Shown here piece after piece: positions 34,791 through 43,474 of a DNA stretch of 64,000 nt. Where the stretch lies: the NCBI RefSeq assembly GCF_001713355.1, contig NZ_CP016448.1:3782001-3846000 (forward strand). The letters are read 5' to 3'. The notes beneath the pieces are model-generated. The model worked only from the letters and a program-made list of their open reading frames with translations, made no database searches and was not told the DNA's origin. The stretch's first letter is position 1. The number at the start of each line of letters is the position of its first letter. A program made the position numbers and the translations under genes. This DNA is from Methyloversatilis sp. RAC08 (GTDB lineage: Bacteria > Pseudomonadota > Gammaproteobacteria > Burkholderiales > Rhodocyclaceae).

Positions 34791-36602
34791 TTATGCCACG
34801 TTCCTGAAGGCCTGTTTGCGCGCCTGGGTGAGCGCTTTTGCCGCGAAGCTGTACGCATGCGCTCCTTCGCGGGGCGCGCTGAATGGTGCATGCATGCCAC
34901 TGGTGCGCGCCGCGTTCGGTCCTTGCGATAGCAGTGCCCACAGCAGCAGCAGATTCAACAGTGCCGACAGGGTCAGCAATACGCGCAGCAGCCGCACCGA
35001 CGCACGTTCGATCAGCGGCGTCCGTCGCGGCAGGGCGAGCGGGCGGTGTGCGCCATGTTCCAGCGCGAGCAGGAACTCTTCGGCCGTTTCGAAGCGCGAG
35101 TCGGGTGTGCGTGCCACAGCCTTGAGCAACGCCGCTTCGAGCCATTCCGGTGTTTGCGGGCGAAAACGCGTGGGTGGCAGCGGATCGCCGAAACGCGGTC
35201 GCTGGAAAGGTTCGATCTCGCCGTACGGGTAACGCCGGGTCAGCAGTTCGTACAGCGTGACGCCGAGCGCGAACAGGTCGCTCGACTCGCTGGCGACCGA
35301 GCCGGCAAACAGTTCCGGCGCCATGTAGCTCGGCGTACCCGGGTTATTGATCTCGCCAAACGCTTCGCCATCGGACGCCGCGACGCCGAGGTCGAGTACG
35401 CGCAACGCGCCCTGAGCGTCCAGGTGCAGGTTGTCCGGCTTGATGTCGCGATGCACGATGCCGAGCCGGTGCAATGTGCCGAGCGCGCGCAGGACGGTGC
35501 AGCCCAGCCGGACAGTCTGCTCGACATCGAAATGGTGGCCAGCATCGAGCCGGGCACGCAGCGTCGCTCCCTCGTGCCAGCTCATCAGGTAATACAGGCA
35601 GCTTCGACCGGCATGGCTCGACACCTGCGGAAACAATGGCGACACCACGCGCCGTGCGAGCCATTCCTCGTGCACCAGGGCGGCGATGGCATCCGGGTCG
35701 GCCGCGTCCGCGCGCAAGGTCTTGAGCACCTTGATGTCGCCGCTTGCTTGATCTCGCACGCGATAGAGCAGCGTCACGCGCGATTCGTGCAGCACCGCCT
35801 CGACCTTCAGTCCGTCGATGACATCGTCCGCATGCAGCCGCGGCGGCAATTCCAGTTGCGCAGCCTGCGCAAGGCGGTCGCGCAGCGCCGCCTGCCCCAG
35901 CGCGTCGACGCGCACCACCAGCGCGGTGCAGTTGTCGTTGGCGCCGCGCGCTTCTGCCTGCAGCGCGAGCGCCGAAGCCAGCGACTCGGGTTCGCTGTGG
36001 CACGCCAGCTCGCCGGCGATGCCTTCGTCGTGCAGCGTGTTCCAGACGCCATCGCTCAACAGCACGAAGCAGTCGCCGGTTTCGAGTTCGCCGTCGGCGT
36101 GGTCGACTGCAAAGCGCGCATCGAGGCCGACCGCGCGGTGCAGCACATTGGACAGTTCCGGGTGCGCCCAGGTGTGATCCTCGGTGAGCTGCGTCAGGCA
36201 GCCGGCGCGGTACAGGTAGATGCGCGAATCGCCGACGTGGGCGAGGTGCCAGCGGGTGCCGCGCAGTACCAGCGCAGACAGCGTGGTGGCCATGCCCGCG
36301 GTTTCTCGAGTGCGCGCGGCGTGCGCAATCAGCCAACGATTGAGCGCACCGAGTACCCGGTCGATCGACTGCGTGATGCTCCAGGTATCGGGCGTGGCGT
36401 AATAGTCGTTCAGCAGGCCGCGCACGGTGAGCTCGGCCGCTTCCCGTCCGTTGGCGTGCCCGCCGACGCCGTCGGCCACGGCGAACAGCAAGCCTTTGGC
36501 GTCCAGCGTTTCGCCGGCGGGCGTCACCGCACCGGCAAAATCCTCGTTGCGCGGTCGCGGCCCGGCGATCGAGCACTGACCGATGGACACCTTCAATGTC
36601 AT
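34791..36602 (-). CDS. Fused PP2C phosphatase / Ser-Thr protein kinase, membrane anchored
   Basis: A 603-aa signalling protein. Residues about 1-240 are a PP2C phosphatase with RPRNEDFAG, VADGVGGHANG, HVGDSRIYLYR, LLSDGVWN and GANDNCTALVV. Residues about 260-520 are a Hanks-type kinase: KVLKTL for the ATP lysine, HRDIKPDN near residue 384 and LDLGVAA for the DFG motif; the glycine loop is degenerate (LHESRVT). A single membrane helix (LLRVLLTLSALLNLLLLWALL) near the C-terminus leaves a short tail. It lies between narK and nasA with 17 and 29 bp spacings. This fused gene is known in nitrate assimilation operons (for example Pseudomonas), but its substrate is not established. Confidence 0.9.
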   Translation of the reverse strand: MTLKVSIGQCSIAGPRPRNEDFAGAVTPAGETLDAKGLLFAVADGVGGHANGREAAELTVRGLLNDYYATPDTWSITQSIDRVLGALNRWLIAHAARTRETAGMATTLSALVLRGTRWHLAHVGDSRIYLYRAGCLTQLTEDHTWAHPELSNVLHRAVGLDARFAVDHADGELETGDCFVLLSDGVWNTLHDEGIAGELACHSEPESLASALALQAEARGANDNCTALVVRVDALGQAALRDRLAQAAQLELPPRLHADDVIDGLKVEAVLHESRVTLLYRVRDQASGDIKVLKTLRADAADPDAIAALVHEEWLARRVVSPLFPQVSSHAGRSCLYYLMSWHEGATLRARLDAGHHFDVEQTVRLGCTVLRALGTLHRLGIVHRDIKPDNLHLDAQGALRVLDLGVAASDGEAFGEINNPGTPSYMAPELFAGSVASESSDLFALGVTLYELLTRRYPYGEIEPFQRPRFGDPLPPTRFRPQTPEWLEAALLKAVARTPDSRFETAEEFLLALEHGAHRPLALPRRTPLIERASVRLLRVLLTLSALLNLLLLWALLSQGPNAARTSGMHAPFSAPREGAHAYSFAAKALTQARKQAFRNVA

Positions 36603-36619
36603 GACCGGGGAACCCTGCG

Positions 36620-37834
36620 TCAGATGCGTGCGTTGGTGAGGTGTGCGGCCCCCCAGGTCGTGCGCCAGCGTGTTTTTACCCGCGTCAGCCCGACCAGCGC
36701 GAGCACGGCCAGCAGTCCGAAAATGATGAAGCCGGTCTGGTAGCTGCCGGTGGCTTCGCGCGAATAGCCGAGCGACGATGCGAGATAGAAGCCGCCGATG
36801 CCCCCGGCCATGCCGACCAGACCGGTCATGACGCCGATCTCGCGCCGGAAGCGCTGCGGCACGAGCTGGAACACTGCGCCATTGCCCATGCCCAGCGCCA
36901 GCATGGCGCCGACGAACACGACCACCGCCATCCAGGCCTGCGGCAGGCCGAAGCTCACGCCGAACAGGAAGGCGGCGGCGATCACGTACATGACGGTCAG
37001 CGTGCGGATGCCGCCAATGCGGTCGGCGAGGTTGCCGCCGATCGGCCGCACCAGCGAACCGGCGAACACGCAGGCGGCAGTGAAGTAACCGGCCATCTGC
37101 GCGTCCAGCCCGTACTGGGTGTTGAAGTAGATGGTCAGCGACGAGGCGAGGCCTACGAAGCCGCCGAAGGTGACGCTGTAGAAGAACATGAACCACCAGG
37201 CATCGCGGTCGCGCAGCACCTTCAGGTACTCGGCCAGCGTCTTGGGTGGCGGGCATTCAGGCGCGTCCCTGGCCACCAGCAGATAGAAAATGAACACGGC
37301 CACCAGCGGGATCAGCGCCAGACCGAACACGTTGACCCAGCCGAACGCGACCGCCAGGCCTGGCGCAAACAGCGCGGCCAGCGCGGTGCCCGAGTTGCCG
37401 GCGCCGGCGATGCCCAGTGCGGTGCCCTGGTGTTCCGGCGGATACCAGCGCGACGCCAGCGGCAGCGCGACCGCGAAGGCGGCGCCGGCGAAGCCGAGGA
37501 AGCAGCCGAACAGCAGTGCCTGTTCGTAGCTTTGGATGCCGAAGTGCCAGGCGACGAACATCGCTGCGATGACGATGACCTGGCCGATCGCGCCCGCCTT
37601 CTTCGGCTGCAGGTGGTCGACCAGCACGCCCATCAGCAGGCGCAGCAGCGCGCCGGCGAGCACCGGCACGGCGACCATGAAGCCCTTCTGCGCGTGGGTC
37701 AGTTGCAGGTCATGCGCGATCTGCACGCCGAGCGGGCCGAGCAGCACCCACACCATGAAGGCGAGATCGAAATAGAGAAAGGCGGCAAACAGCGTTGGCG
37801 TGTGGCCGGCCTTGAGAAATGCTTTCCTGTCCAT
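36620..37834 (-). CDS. narK: NarK-type nitrate/nitrite MFS transporter
   Basis: A 404-aa major-facilitator protein with 12 helices. It shows the nitrate-porter features: FAAFLYFDLAFMVWVLLGPLG in helix 1, RLLMGVLVDHLQPKKAG after helix 2, the glycine-rich nitrate signatures GIAGAGNSGTALAALFAPG and GMAGGIGGFYLASSLG, and two likely nitrate-binding arginines. Placed between nirD and the kinase/phosphatase gene in the assimilation operon, so nitrate uptake is the probable main job. Upstream is a repeat cluster in the 268-bp gap to nirD. Confidence 0.93.
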   Translation of the reverse strand: MDRKAFLKAGHTPTLFAAFLYFDLAFMVWVLLGPLGVQIAHDLQLTHAQKGFMVAVPVLAGALLRLLMGVLVDHLQPKKAGAIGQVIVIAAMFVAWHFGIQSYEQALLFGCFLGFAGAAFAVALPLASRWYPPEHQGTALGIAGAGNSGTALAALFAPGLAVAFGWVNVFGLALIPLVAVFIFYLLVARDAPECPPPKTLAEYLKVLRDRDAWWFMFFYSVTFGGFVGLASSLTIYFNTQYGLDAQMAGYFTAACVFAGSLVRPIGGNLADRIGGIRTLTVMYVIAAAFLFGVSFGLPQAWMAVVVFVGAMLALGMGNGAVFQLVPQRFRREIGVMTGLVGMAGGIGGFYLASSLGYSREATGSYQTGFIIFGLLAVLALVGLTRVKTRWRTTWGAAHLTNARI

Positions 37835-37960
37835 CGGTGGATGACCTCCCCGTTATCGGTCCGGCCTGCGCGCGTCGTTGCGGACAGCCGTTCTTCGGGA
37901 TTGCGGTGAATCAAATGGGTGAGTCGCTGAGCATCGCTCCGCGGTACATCGGTAATCATG

Positions 37961-38064
37961 TGTAGGTCGGGGTGAGCGCAGCGATGCCCAACGAGCTGAT
38001 GCCTCCGAGTGCGATGTGTAACGAGCTCTTGTTGGGCATCGCTACGCTCACCCCAACCTGCGGG
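37961..38064. repeat. Inverted pair of the dispersed repeat between nirD and narK
   Basis: Copies of the same unit seen at 4324-4540, here facing each other: TGTAGGTCGGGGTGAGCGCA... at 37961-37992 and GTTGGGCATCGCTACGCTCA... at 38031-38064, with a 38-bp loop between. In RNA this gives a long hairpin between nirD and narK, which could lower narK expression or stabilise the nirBD part of the message. A further partial motif (CACCCCGACC) follows near 38070. Confidence 0.85.
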
Positions 38065-38102
38065 ACCGCGTTCACCCCGACCGACGGGGCGTACGCGGTG
38101 GA

Positions 38103-38420
38103 TCAGGCTTTCAGCAGCACCTGCCCGTTTTCGACCTTCACTTCGAAGCTGCGCGTGCAGCCGACGTCCGGTGCGATGGCGTCGCCGGAATCGAGCTGGA
38201 TCTTCCAGCTGTGCAGCGGGCAGGTGACGGTATTGCCGTGGACGATGCCCTGCGACAGCGGCCCGCCCTTGTGCGGGCACTTGTCATGCACCGCGAACAC
38301 CTGCTCGTCATTGCGGAAGATGGCGATGTCGCCGGTGTCGCTGCGCACGACGCGCGAGCCCAGGTGGGGAATGTCTTCGAGGGCACAGACCGGCGCCCAC
38401 GTGATGGTTTCGGTGCTCAT
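38103..38420 (-). CDS. nirD: Nitrite reductase (NADH) small subunit, Rieske type
   Basis: A 105-aa protein with a complete Rieske-like fold: VCALEDIPHLGSRVV, then VHDKCPHKGGPLSQG and CPLHSWKIQLDSG. The cluster ligands C-x-H and C-x-x-H are present (CPHKGG and CPLHSW). NirD accompanies the large subunit NirB in reducing nitrite to ammonium. It follows nirB on the same strand, separated by a 124-bp gap that contains a long inverted repeat. Confidence 0.93.
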   Translation of the reverse strand: MSTETITWAPVCALEDIPHLGSRVVRSDTGDIAIFRNDEQVFAVHDKCPHKGGPLSQGIVHGNTVTCPLHSWKIQLDSGDAIAPDVGCTRSFEVKVENGQVLLKA

Positions 38421-38440
38421 GAGGGTTCCTGTTTGTGTAT

Positions 38441-38537
38441 CTGGAGGGGCTAGGGGTGAGGGGCTGGGGGCCAGGGAACAGGCGCGGCTTTGCCGCGCGA
38501 GGGGTGAGCCCCTGATCCCTGGCCCCTAGTTTCCAGT
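38441..38537. repeat. Long imperfect inverted repeat between nirB and nirD
   Basis: Nested arms are readable: CTGGAGGGGCTAGGGG pairs with CCCCTAGTTTCCAG, GGGGGCCAGGGA with TCCCTGGCCCC, and the centre GCGCGGC-TTT-GCCGCGC. The gap is otherwise non-coding. It could be a processing or attenuation hairpin in the nirBD message, or an unrelated repeat element. No T run is present on the minus strand. Confidence 0.75.
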
Positions 38538-38544
38538 CCCCAAA

Positions 38545-41013
38545 TCAAGCCTGCATGGCCTGGCGGATGGCGATGGTGCGGAATTCGCGGCCTAGGTCGG
38601 ACTTCGCATCCGCCTGCGCGCGTTCCAGCCAGGGATCCTTGTAGTCCTGCAGCGCAAACAGCAGCCGCTCGTACAGGGCCTTGCGGTTCTCGGCGTCGTC
38701 GACCACCTTGCCCTTCACATAATCGAGGCCGACGCGGTCGATGTAATGCACCGTCCGTTCCAGGTACCAGCCTTCTTCGCGATACAGTTGCAGGAAGGCG
38801 CCGGAGTACTCCATCACCTCGTCGTCGCTGGTCACCTTGCAGAAGTATTGCGCCACCTCGGTCTTGATGCCGCCGTTGCCGGCGACGTAGATTTCGTAGC
38901 CGGATTCGACGCCGATGACGCCGACGTCCTTGATGCCGGCTTCGGCGCAGTTGCGCGGGCAGCCGGACACGGCGAGCTTCACCTTGTGCGGGCTGTACAT
39001 GCCGAACAGCATCTTTTCCAGCTTCACGCCCAGACCCATCGACAGCTGGGTGCCGAAGCGGCAGTGCTCGGCGCCGACGCAGGTCTTCACGGTGCGCAGG
39101 CTCTTGCCGTAGGCGTGGCCCGACACCATGCCGGCCTGCGCGAGGTCGGCCCACATGGCGGGCAGGTCGTCCTTCTTGACGCCCAGCAGGTCGATGCGCT
39201 GGCCGCCGGTCACCTTGACGGTCGGCACCTTGTACTTTTCCGCAGCGTCGGCGATGGCGCGCAGTTCGTTCGGCGTGGTGAGCCCGCCCCACATGCGCGG
39301 CACCACGGAGTAGGTGCCGTCCTTCTGGATGTTGGCGTGCGCGCGCTCGTTGATGTAGCGGCTCTGCGGGTCGTCCTTCGCCTCGTGCGGCCAGCTCGAT
39401 TGCACGTAGTAGTTGAGCGCCGGGCGGCATGACGCGCAGCCATTGGGCGTCTTCCACTGCAGTTCGCGCATCACGGTCGGAATGTCGATGTAATGGCGGT
39501 CGCGGATCGCCGCACGCACGTCGCCGTGGTTCATGTCGGTGCAGCCGCACATCGCCTTGGAGGTGGAGCTGGCCGGCGTGTAGGCGCCGCCGATGCACGA
39601 GGCGAGGATCTGCTCGACCAGGCCGGTGCATGAACCGCAGGAGCTCGACGCCTTGGTGTGCTTGCGTACGTCATCCAGCGAAAACAGACCCTTTTCCTTG
39701 ATCGCCTTGACGATGGTGCCCTTGCACACGCCGTTGCAGCCGCACACTTCGGCCGTGTCCGGCATCGAGGCGGCCTGCGTCTGACCCTTGTGGCCGACGT
39801 CGCCCAGGTGGTTCTGGCCGAACATCAGGTGGTCGCGCACGGCGTGGATGTCCTGGCCGTCCTTGATCAGCTGGAAGTACCAGGCGCCATCGGCCGTGTC
39901 GCCATACAGGCAGGCACCGACCAGACGTTCGCCTTCCAGCACGAGCCTTTTGTAGACGCCGCCAGACGGGTCGTGCAGCACGATGTCATCGCAGCCCGGA
40001 CCGCCGGTGAAGTTGCCGGCCGAAAACACGTCGATGCCGGTCACCTTCAGCTTGGTCGAGGTGACCGAACCCTTGTAGGTGCCGATGCCGTACTGCGCGA
40101 GGTGGTTGGCGCACACCTTGGCCTGTTCGAACAGCGGCGCGACCAGACCGTAGGCGATGCCGCGGTGGCTGACGCATTCGCCGACCGCGTAGATCTTAGG
40201 GTCGTAAGTCTGCATCGTGTCATTGGCGACGATGCCGCGGTTGCAGTGGATGCCGGCCGATTCGGCCAGCGTGGTGTTCGGGCGGATGCCGGCCGCCATC
40301 ACGACCAGATCGGCCGGGATCGTTTCGCCGCTCTTGAAGCGCACCGCCGACACGCGGCCATCCGGTCCGGCGATCAGCGACTCGGTCTGCTTCTCGAGCA
40401 GGAAGGCCAGCCCCTTCTTTTCCAGCGAGGCCTGCAGCATGTCGGCCGACGGCCGGTCGAGCTGGCGTTCCATGATCCATGCGCCCAGATGCACCACGGT
40501 GACATGCATGCCGCGCAGCGCAAGACCATTGGCCGCTTCCAGACCGAGCAGGCCGGCGCCGATCACGACCGCGTGCCGGTGGTTCGCAGCCGCTTCGATC
40601 ATCGCGTCGGTATCGGCGATGTCGCGATAGGCGATCACGCCCGGCAGGTCCTTGCCCGACACCGGCAGGATGAAGGGATTGGAGCCGGTCGCCAGCAGCA
40701 GGCGGTCGTATTCGGCTTCGGTACCGTCTTCGGCCACCACCTTGCGCGCGATGCGGTCGATCTTCACCACCTTCTTGCCTGCGTGCAGCGTGATGCCGTT
40801 GTCGCGGTACCAGTCCCAGTCGTTCAGGATGATGTCCTGCACCGTCATTTCGCCCGCCAGCACCGGCGACAGCAGGATGCGGTTGTAGTTGGGATGCGGC
40901 TCGGCTCCGAACACCGTGATGTCGTACATCCCGGGCGCGATCTTGATCAGCTCCTCCAGCGTGCGACAGCCCGCCATCCCGTTGCCCACCATCACAAGAC
41001 GTTTCTTTTCCAT
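38545..41013 (-). CDS. nirB: Nitrite reductase (NADH) large subunit
   Basis: An 822-aa siroheme enzyme reducing nitrite to ammonium. Domains in order: FAD/NAD reductase (RLVMVGNGMAGCRTLEEL, AVVIGAGLLGLEAANGL), two BFD-type [2Fe-2S] modules (VCGCNGVCKG with SSCGSCTG; then MCGCTDMN with NGCASC), and the siroheme/[4Fe-4S] domain with TCVGAEHCRFG and SGCPRNCAEA. The ATG at 41013 begins at the conserved MEKKRLVMVGNG. The gene heads the assimilation operon nirB-nirD-narK-kinase/phosphatase-nasA-ybiB. A sigma-54-type promoter lies about 500 bp upstream, leaving a long leader. Confidence 0.95.
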   Translation of the reverse strand: MEKKRLVMVGNGMAGCRTLEELIKIAPGMYDITVFGAEPHPNYNRILLSPVLAGEMTVQDIILNDWDWYRDNGITLHAGKKVVKIDRIARKVVAEDGTEAEYDRLLLATGSNPFILPVSGKDLPGVIAYRDIADTDAMIEAAANHRHAVVIGAGLLGLEAANGLALRGMHVTVVHLGAWIMERQLDRPSADMLQASLEKKGLAFLLEKQTESLIAGPDGRVSAVRFKSGETIPADLVVMAAGIRPNTTLAESAGIHCNRGIVANDTMQTYDPKIYAVGECVSHRGIAYGLVAPLFEQAKVCANHLAQYGIGTYKGSVTSTKLKVTGIDVFSAGNFTGGPGCDDIVLHDPSGGVYKRLVLEGERLVGACLYGDTADGAWYFQLIKDGQDIHAVRDHLMFGQNHLGDVGHKGQTQAASMPDTAEVCGCNGVCKGTIVKAIKEKGLFSLDDVRKHTKASSSCGSCTGLVEQILASCIGGAYTPASSTSKAMCGCTDMNHGDVRAAIRDRHYIDIPTVMRELQWKTPNGCASCRPALNYYVQSSWPHEAKDDPQSRYINERAHANIQKDGTYSVVPRMWGGLTTPNELRAIADAAEKYKVPTVKVTGGQRIDLLGVKKDDLPAMWADLAQAGMVSGHAYGKSLRTVKTCVGAEHCRFGTQLSMGLGVKLEKMLFGMYSPHKVKLAVSGCPRNCAEAGIKDVGVIGVESGYEIYVAGNGGIKTEVAQYFCKVTSDDEVMEYSGAFLQLYREEGWYLERTVHYIDRVGLDYVKGKVVDDAENRKALYERLLFALQDYKDPWLERAQADAKSDLGREFRTIAIRQAMQA

Positions 41014-41502
41014 GGTCTGCTTCCTGCGAGTACTGACCGCGAATCGCGCGGCCGACGATCCGTCAGCGGCGTCGCCCGGCGGTCGGGTCGAGAACCCCGC
41101 ACGTGAGAGGACGCACGCACCGGCGTCGGCGCCGATGGCTGTCGGTTTCAGATGATCGTGACCGGCACGTGCCGGTCGAATGAGTGGATGCCGGTTCCTG
41201 TCCGCCGCTGGACGAGGAAGCCGCTTGCTGCCGGGTCGCATCGGGCGGGCTGAGCCTGACGCGACATTGATGCTGTCGAGGCGCGATGCTCGACGCGATG
41301 TAGGGGCGGTCGAAACCGCTCTGAGTTGTTGGCCCGGTTCAGCGGTCGCGCATCGGGCGAGGCAGGACGCGTCGTTGCGTCGTGGTTGCCTGGCTCTTTA
41401 GTCCTCCGGTCGGGTGCGCGTTGCGCAATCGAGTCGGCAGGAATGATCGTGACATGAACAGAACTTCGGTCAGGTTCCACCACGCGTGGATGCAACGTGA
41501 CC
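41014..41502 (-). promoter_or_regulatory. Long untranslated leader of the nitrate assimilation operon
   Basis: About 490 nt between the predicted sigma-54 start near 41502 and the nirB ATG. No convincing gene is inside. Readable hairpins on the minus strand are the 18-bp palindrome GACCGGCACGTGCCGGTC (41160-41177), GTCGAG/CTCGAC with an 8-nt loop (41275-41294), and GCGGT-TTCG-ACCGC with a TTCG tetraloop (41306-41319). Nitrate operons of this kind are often controlled by NasR/NasT antitermination in the leader, so such a role is plausible. I see no clear intrinsic terminator, so this is a guess. Confidence 0.5.
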
Positions 41503-41513
41503 GAAAAACACTA

Positions 41514-41529
41514 AGCAAATCCTTTGCCA
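41514..41529 (-). promoter_or_regulatory. Sigma-54 promoter of the nitrate assimilation operon
   Basis: Minus strand reads TGGCAAAGGATTTGCT. Against the sigma-54 consensus TGGCACG-N4-TTGCW it has GG and GC at the right spacing, TGGCA intact and TTGCT intact. Transcription should start about 12 nt downstream near 41502, leaving a long leader to nirB. Confidence 0.75.
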
Positions 41530-41681
41530 TCGCGTTCGCGACTTGCCGGCACGCAGCGCCTGACCGGCGGCAACGCCCGGCCAACAAGGCTTTCAGCTGG
41601 CTGTCGCCCGGTGTGGCGCACTGTCACGCAGACGCCAAACACGGGTGCTTGCGCACCGCGGTGGCGGCCAGGCTGCATCAA

Positions 41682-41698
41682 TGCACCCTTGTGGTGCG
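41682..41698. promoter_or_regulatory. NtrC-like activator site
   Basis: TGCACC-CTTGT-GGTGCG, matching the 17-bp NtrC pattern TGCACY-N5-RGTGCA except for the last base. It lies about 190 bp upstream of the predicted nirB start, a normal enhancer distance. It is also 49 bp upstream of the small ORF at 41747 on the other strand. Confidence 0.65.
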
Positions 41699-41746
41699 CC
41701 GCCCGGGCCTTTCAAGAAGTCAGCGCCTTCTGCCGTTAAGCAGATC

Positions 41747-41935
41747 ATGACTGACCGATCGATCTCATGTCCCGCCCGGCCGCACAACCGTTCTGCAGAT
41801 CGACTGGCGTGGCTGCTGCTGACCGGCTGGCTGGTGGCCAGCGGCGTTGCGCTCGCCGGGCACATGCTGGACAAGCCTGCGGACCTCTGCACGACCCCGC
41901 GCACCCCGACTGTCACCTACAAGGTTTCGCCATGA
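41747..41935 (+). CDS. Small single-pass membrane protein coupled to the chemoreceptor gene
   Basis: A 62-aa open frame: basic N-terminus ([19 protein letters not shown]), one hydrophobic segment [19 protein letters not shown], then a short polar tail with one Cys. Its stop overlaps the ATG of the methyl-accepting chemotaxis gene (ATGA), the usual mark of translational coupling. There is no strong ribosome site, and I recognise no family, so it may be real or chance. If real it probably affects synthesis or assembly of the chemoreceptor. Confidence 0.4.
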   Translation: MTDRSISCPARPHNRSADRLAWLLLTGWLVASGVALAGHMLDKPADLCTTPRTPTVTYKVSP

Positions 41936-43419
41936 ACGAACACGTACTTCAATCGGCCCATTCGGCGGCGGATCGCGTAATGCTGATCAGCGCGTCACTG
42001 CTGTCCATCGTCTGCATAGCCGTCGGCGCCGCTTACGGCGACCTGCTCGTTTCGCTGCTGGTCGGCTTGCCGGCGGCGGTGGTGCCGCTGCTGATCCATC
42101 ACCTGGCGCCGGGCGCACTGGTCACCCGCCTGGCCTGCGCGAGTGCGTTCATGGTGCTGGCGGCGCTGCTGATCCAGCTCACCGGTGGCCTGATCGAAGC
42201 GCACTTCGCCATTTTCGTCATGCTGGCCTTCCTGCTCTATTACCGTGACTGGCGTCCGATCGTGATGGCCGCCGGCGTGATCGCGGTGCATCACCTGGCG
42301 TTCAATTTCATGCAGGCAGCCGGTGTCGGCGTCTTCGTGTTCGCCGATGGCGCCAATCTGTTGATGGTGTTCGTACATGCGGCGTTCGTCGTGGCCGAGG
42401 CCGGGTTGCTGTGCTACATGGCGATCGGCCTGAAGCGCGATGCCCTGCAGGCTGCGTGGATCGGCGACATCGCGGAGCGCATCGGTGCGGGCGATCTGGT
42501 GTCGGATGTGCCGCAGCACCCGGGCATGCCGCTGCTGGGCAGGATGGAATCGATGCGACTGAAACTGGCGCAGACGGTCAGTCTGATAGTCACCGAGTCG
42601 GTCAGCGCGCGCAACGTGGCGGATACGCTGCGCGTCAATTCGGAGCGCATCACGCGCTCGACCGGAGAACAGTGCGAAGCGAGCGAACGCATGGCTGCCG
42701 CGGTTCATCAGATGACCACGTCGATCCAGCACATTTCCGGCGAAGCGGATGAAGCGAGCGCGCGGGTGCAGCGCAGCGGTCAATCGGCCGACAACGGGGT
42801 GGCCGTCATGCAGGGGCTTGCCGGCGACATCCGGCAGACCGGCGAGGCGATCCACGAGGTGGAAAGCAGCATGGAACTGATCGGCTCGCAATTCGACAGC
42901 GTCAAGTCCATCGTCGCGCTGATCAAGGAAATCGCCGATCAGACCAACCTGCTGGCGCTGAACGCCGCCATTGAAGCTGCCCGGGCAGGTGAGCAGGGGC
43001 GCGGGTTTGCGGTGGTCGCGGACGAGGTGCGCAAGCTGGCGGAACGCACCCGCCTGGCGACCGAAGACATCGCCCGCACGGTCGACGCGATGCAGACCAG
43101 CAAGGACCGCGCGCTCGAAAGTGTGGCCAACACCGTGGCGACAGCCCAGCGCGGGGTCGATCAGGTGGCATCGGTCAGCGATTCCATCGCCGCCGTGTCA
43201 TCCGAGATCGGCGCCATGATGGACATCATCGTCGGCATGTCGGAATCGATGCGCGAACAGACGCGAGCGGCGACCGGCATTGCGCAGGGCATCGAACAGG
43301 TCACCGGGCTGGCGCACGACACTGCGGTGATCGCCGAGGAAGACCGCGCCACCGCTGCACGGCTCGGCGACACGGCGGAGTCGCTGGTCGGCGCGAGCCG
43401 GCAGTTCAAGCTGAACTAG
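41932..43419 (+). CDS. Methyl-accepting chemotaxis protein with an integral-membrane sensor
   Basis: A 495-aa chemoreceptor. The first about 190 residues are five or six membrane helices with almost no periplasmic part ([78 protein letters not shown]), so the signal is sensed within or across the membrane. A HAMP-like linker is weak. The cytoplasmic signalling tip is intact: [20 protein letters not shown] then [18 protein letters not shown]. It is divergent from the nitrate operon, which hints at nitrogen-linked taxis, but no chemotaxis genes are adjacent. Confidence 0.9.
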   Translation: MNEHVLQSAHSAADRVMLISASLLSIVCIAVGAAYGDLLVSLLVGLPAAVVPLLIHHLAPGALVTRLACASAFMVLAALLIQLTGGLIEAHFAIFVMLAFLLYYRDWRPIVMAAGVIAVHHLAFNFMQAAGVGVFVFADGANLLMVFVHAAFVVAEAGLLCYMAIGLKRDALQAAWIGDIAERIGAGDLVSDVPQHPGMPLLGRMESMRLKLAQTVSLIVTESVSARNVADTLRVNSERITRSTGEQCEASERMAAAVHQMTTSIQHISGEADEASARVQRSGQSADNGVAVMQGLAGDIRQTGEAIHEVESSMELIGSQFDSVKSIVALIKEIADQTNLLALNAAIEAARAGEQGRGFAVVADEVRKLAERTRLATEDIARTVDAMQTSKDRALESVANTVATAQRGVDQVASVSDSIAAVSSEIGAMMDIIVGMSESMREQTRAATGIAQGIEQVTGLAHDTAVIAEEDRATAARLGDTAESLVGASRQFKLN

Positions 43420-43437
43420 GGGCCATCAAAGCGATAT

Positions 43438-43472
43438 CGGGGTCTGCGTTGAAAACGCGGACCCCGCTTTTG
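43438..43472. terminator. Bidirectional terminator between chemoreceptor and ybiB copy 2
   Basis: CGGGGTC-T-GCGTT / AACGC-G-GACCCCG stem with a GAA loop followed by CTTTTG, placed 18 bp after the chemoreceptor stop and just before the convergent stop of the next gene. Confidence 0.8.
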
Positions 43473-43474
43473 CG

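Noticed and set aside
36641-37909. A 422-codon open frame antisense to narK
   Set aside because: Composition is the mirror of a hydrophobic gene; no start signal or motif.
41148-41495. A 115-codon open frame within the nirB leader on the minus strand
   Set aside because: Low-complexity, basic translation without a ribosome site or family; a leader peptide cannot be excluded but there is nothing to support it.
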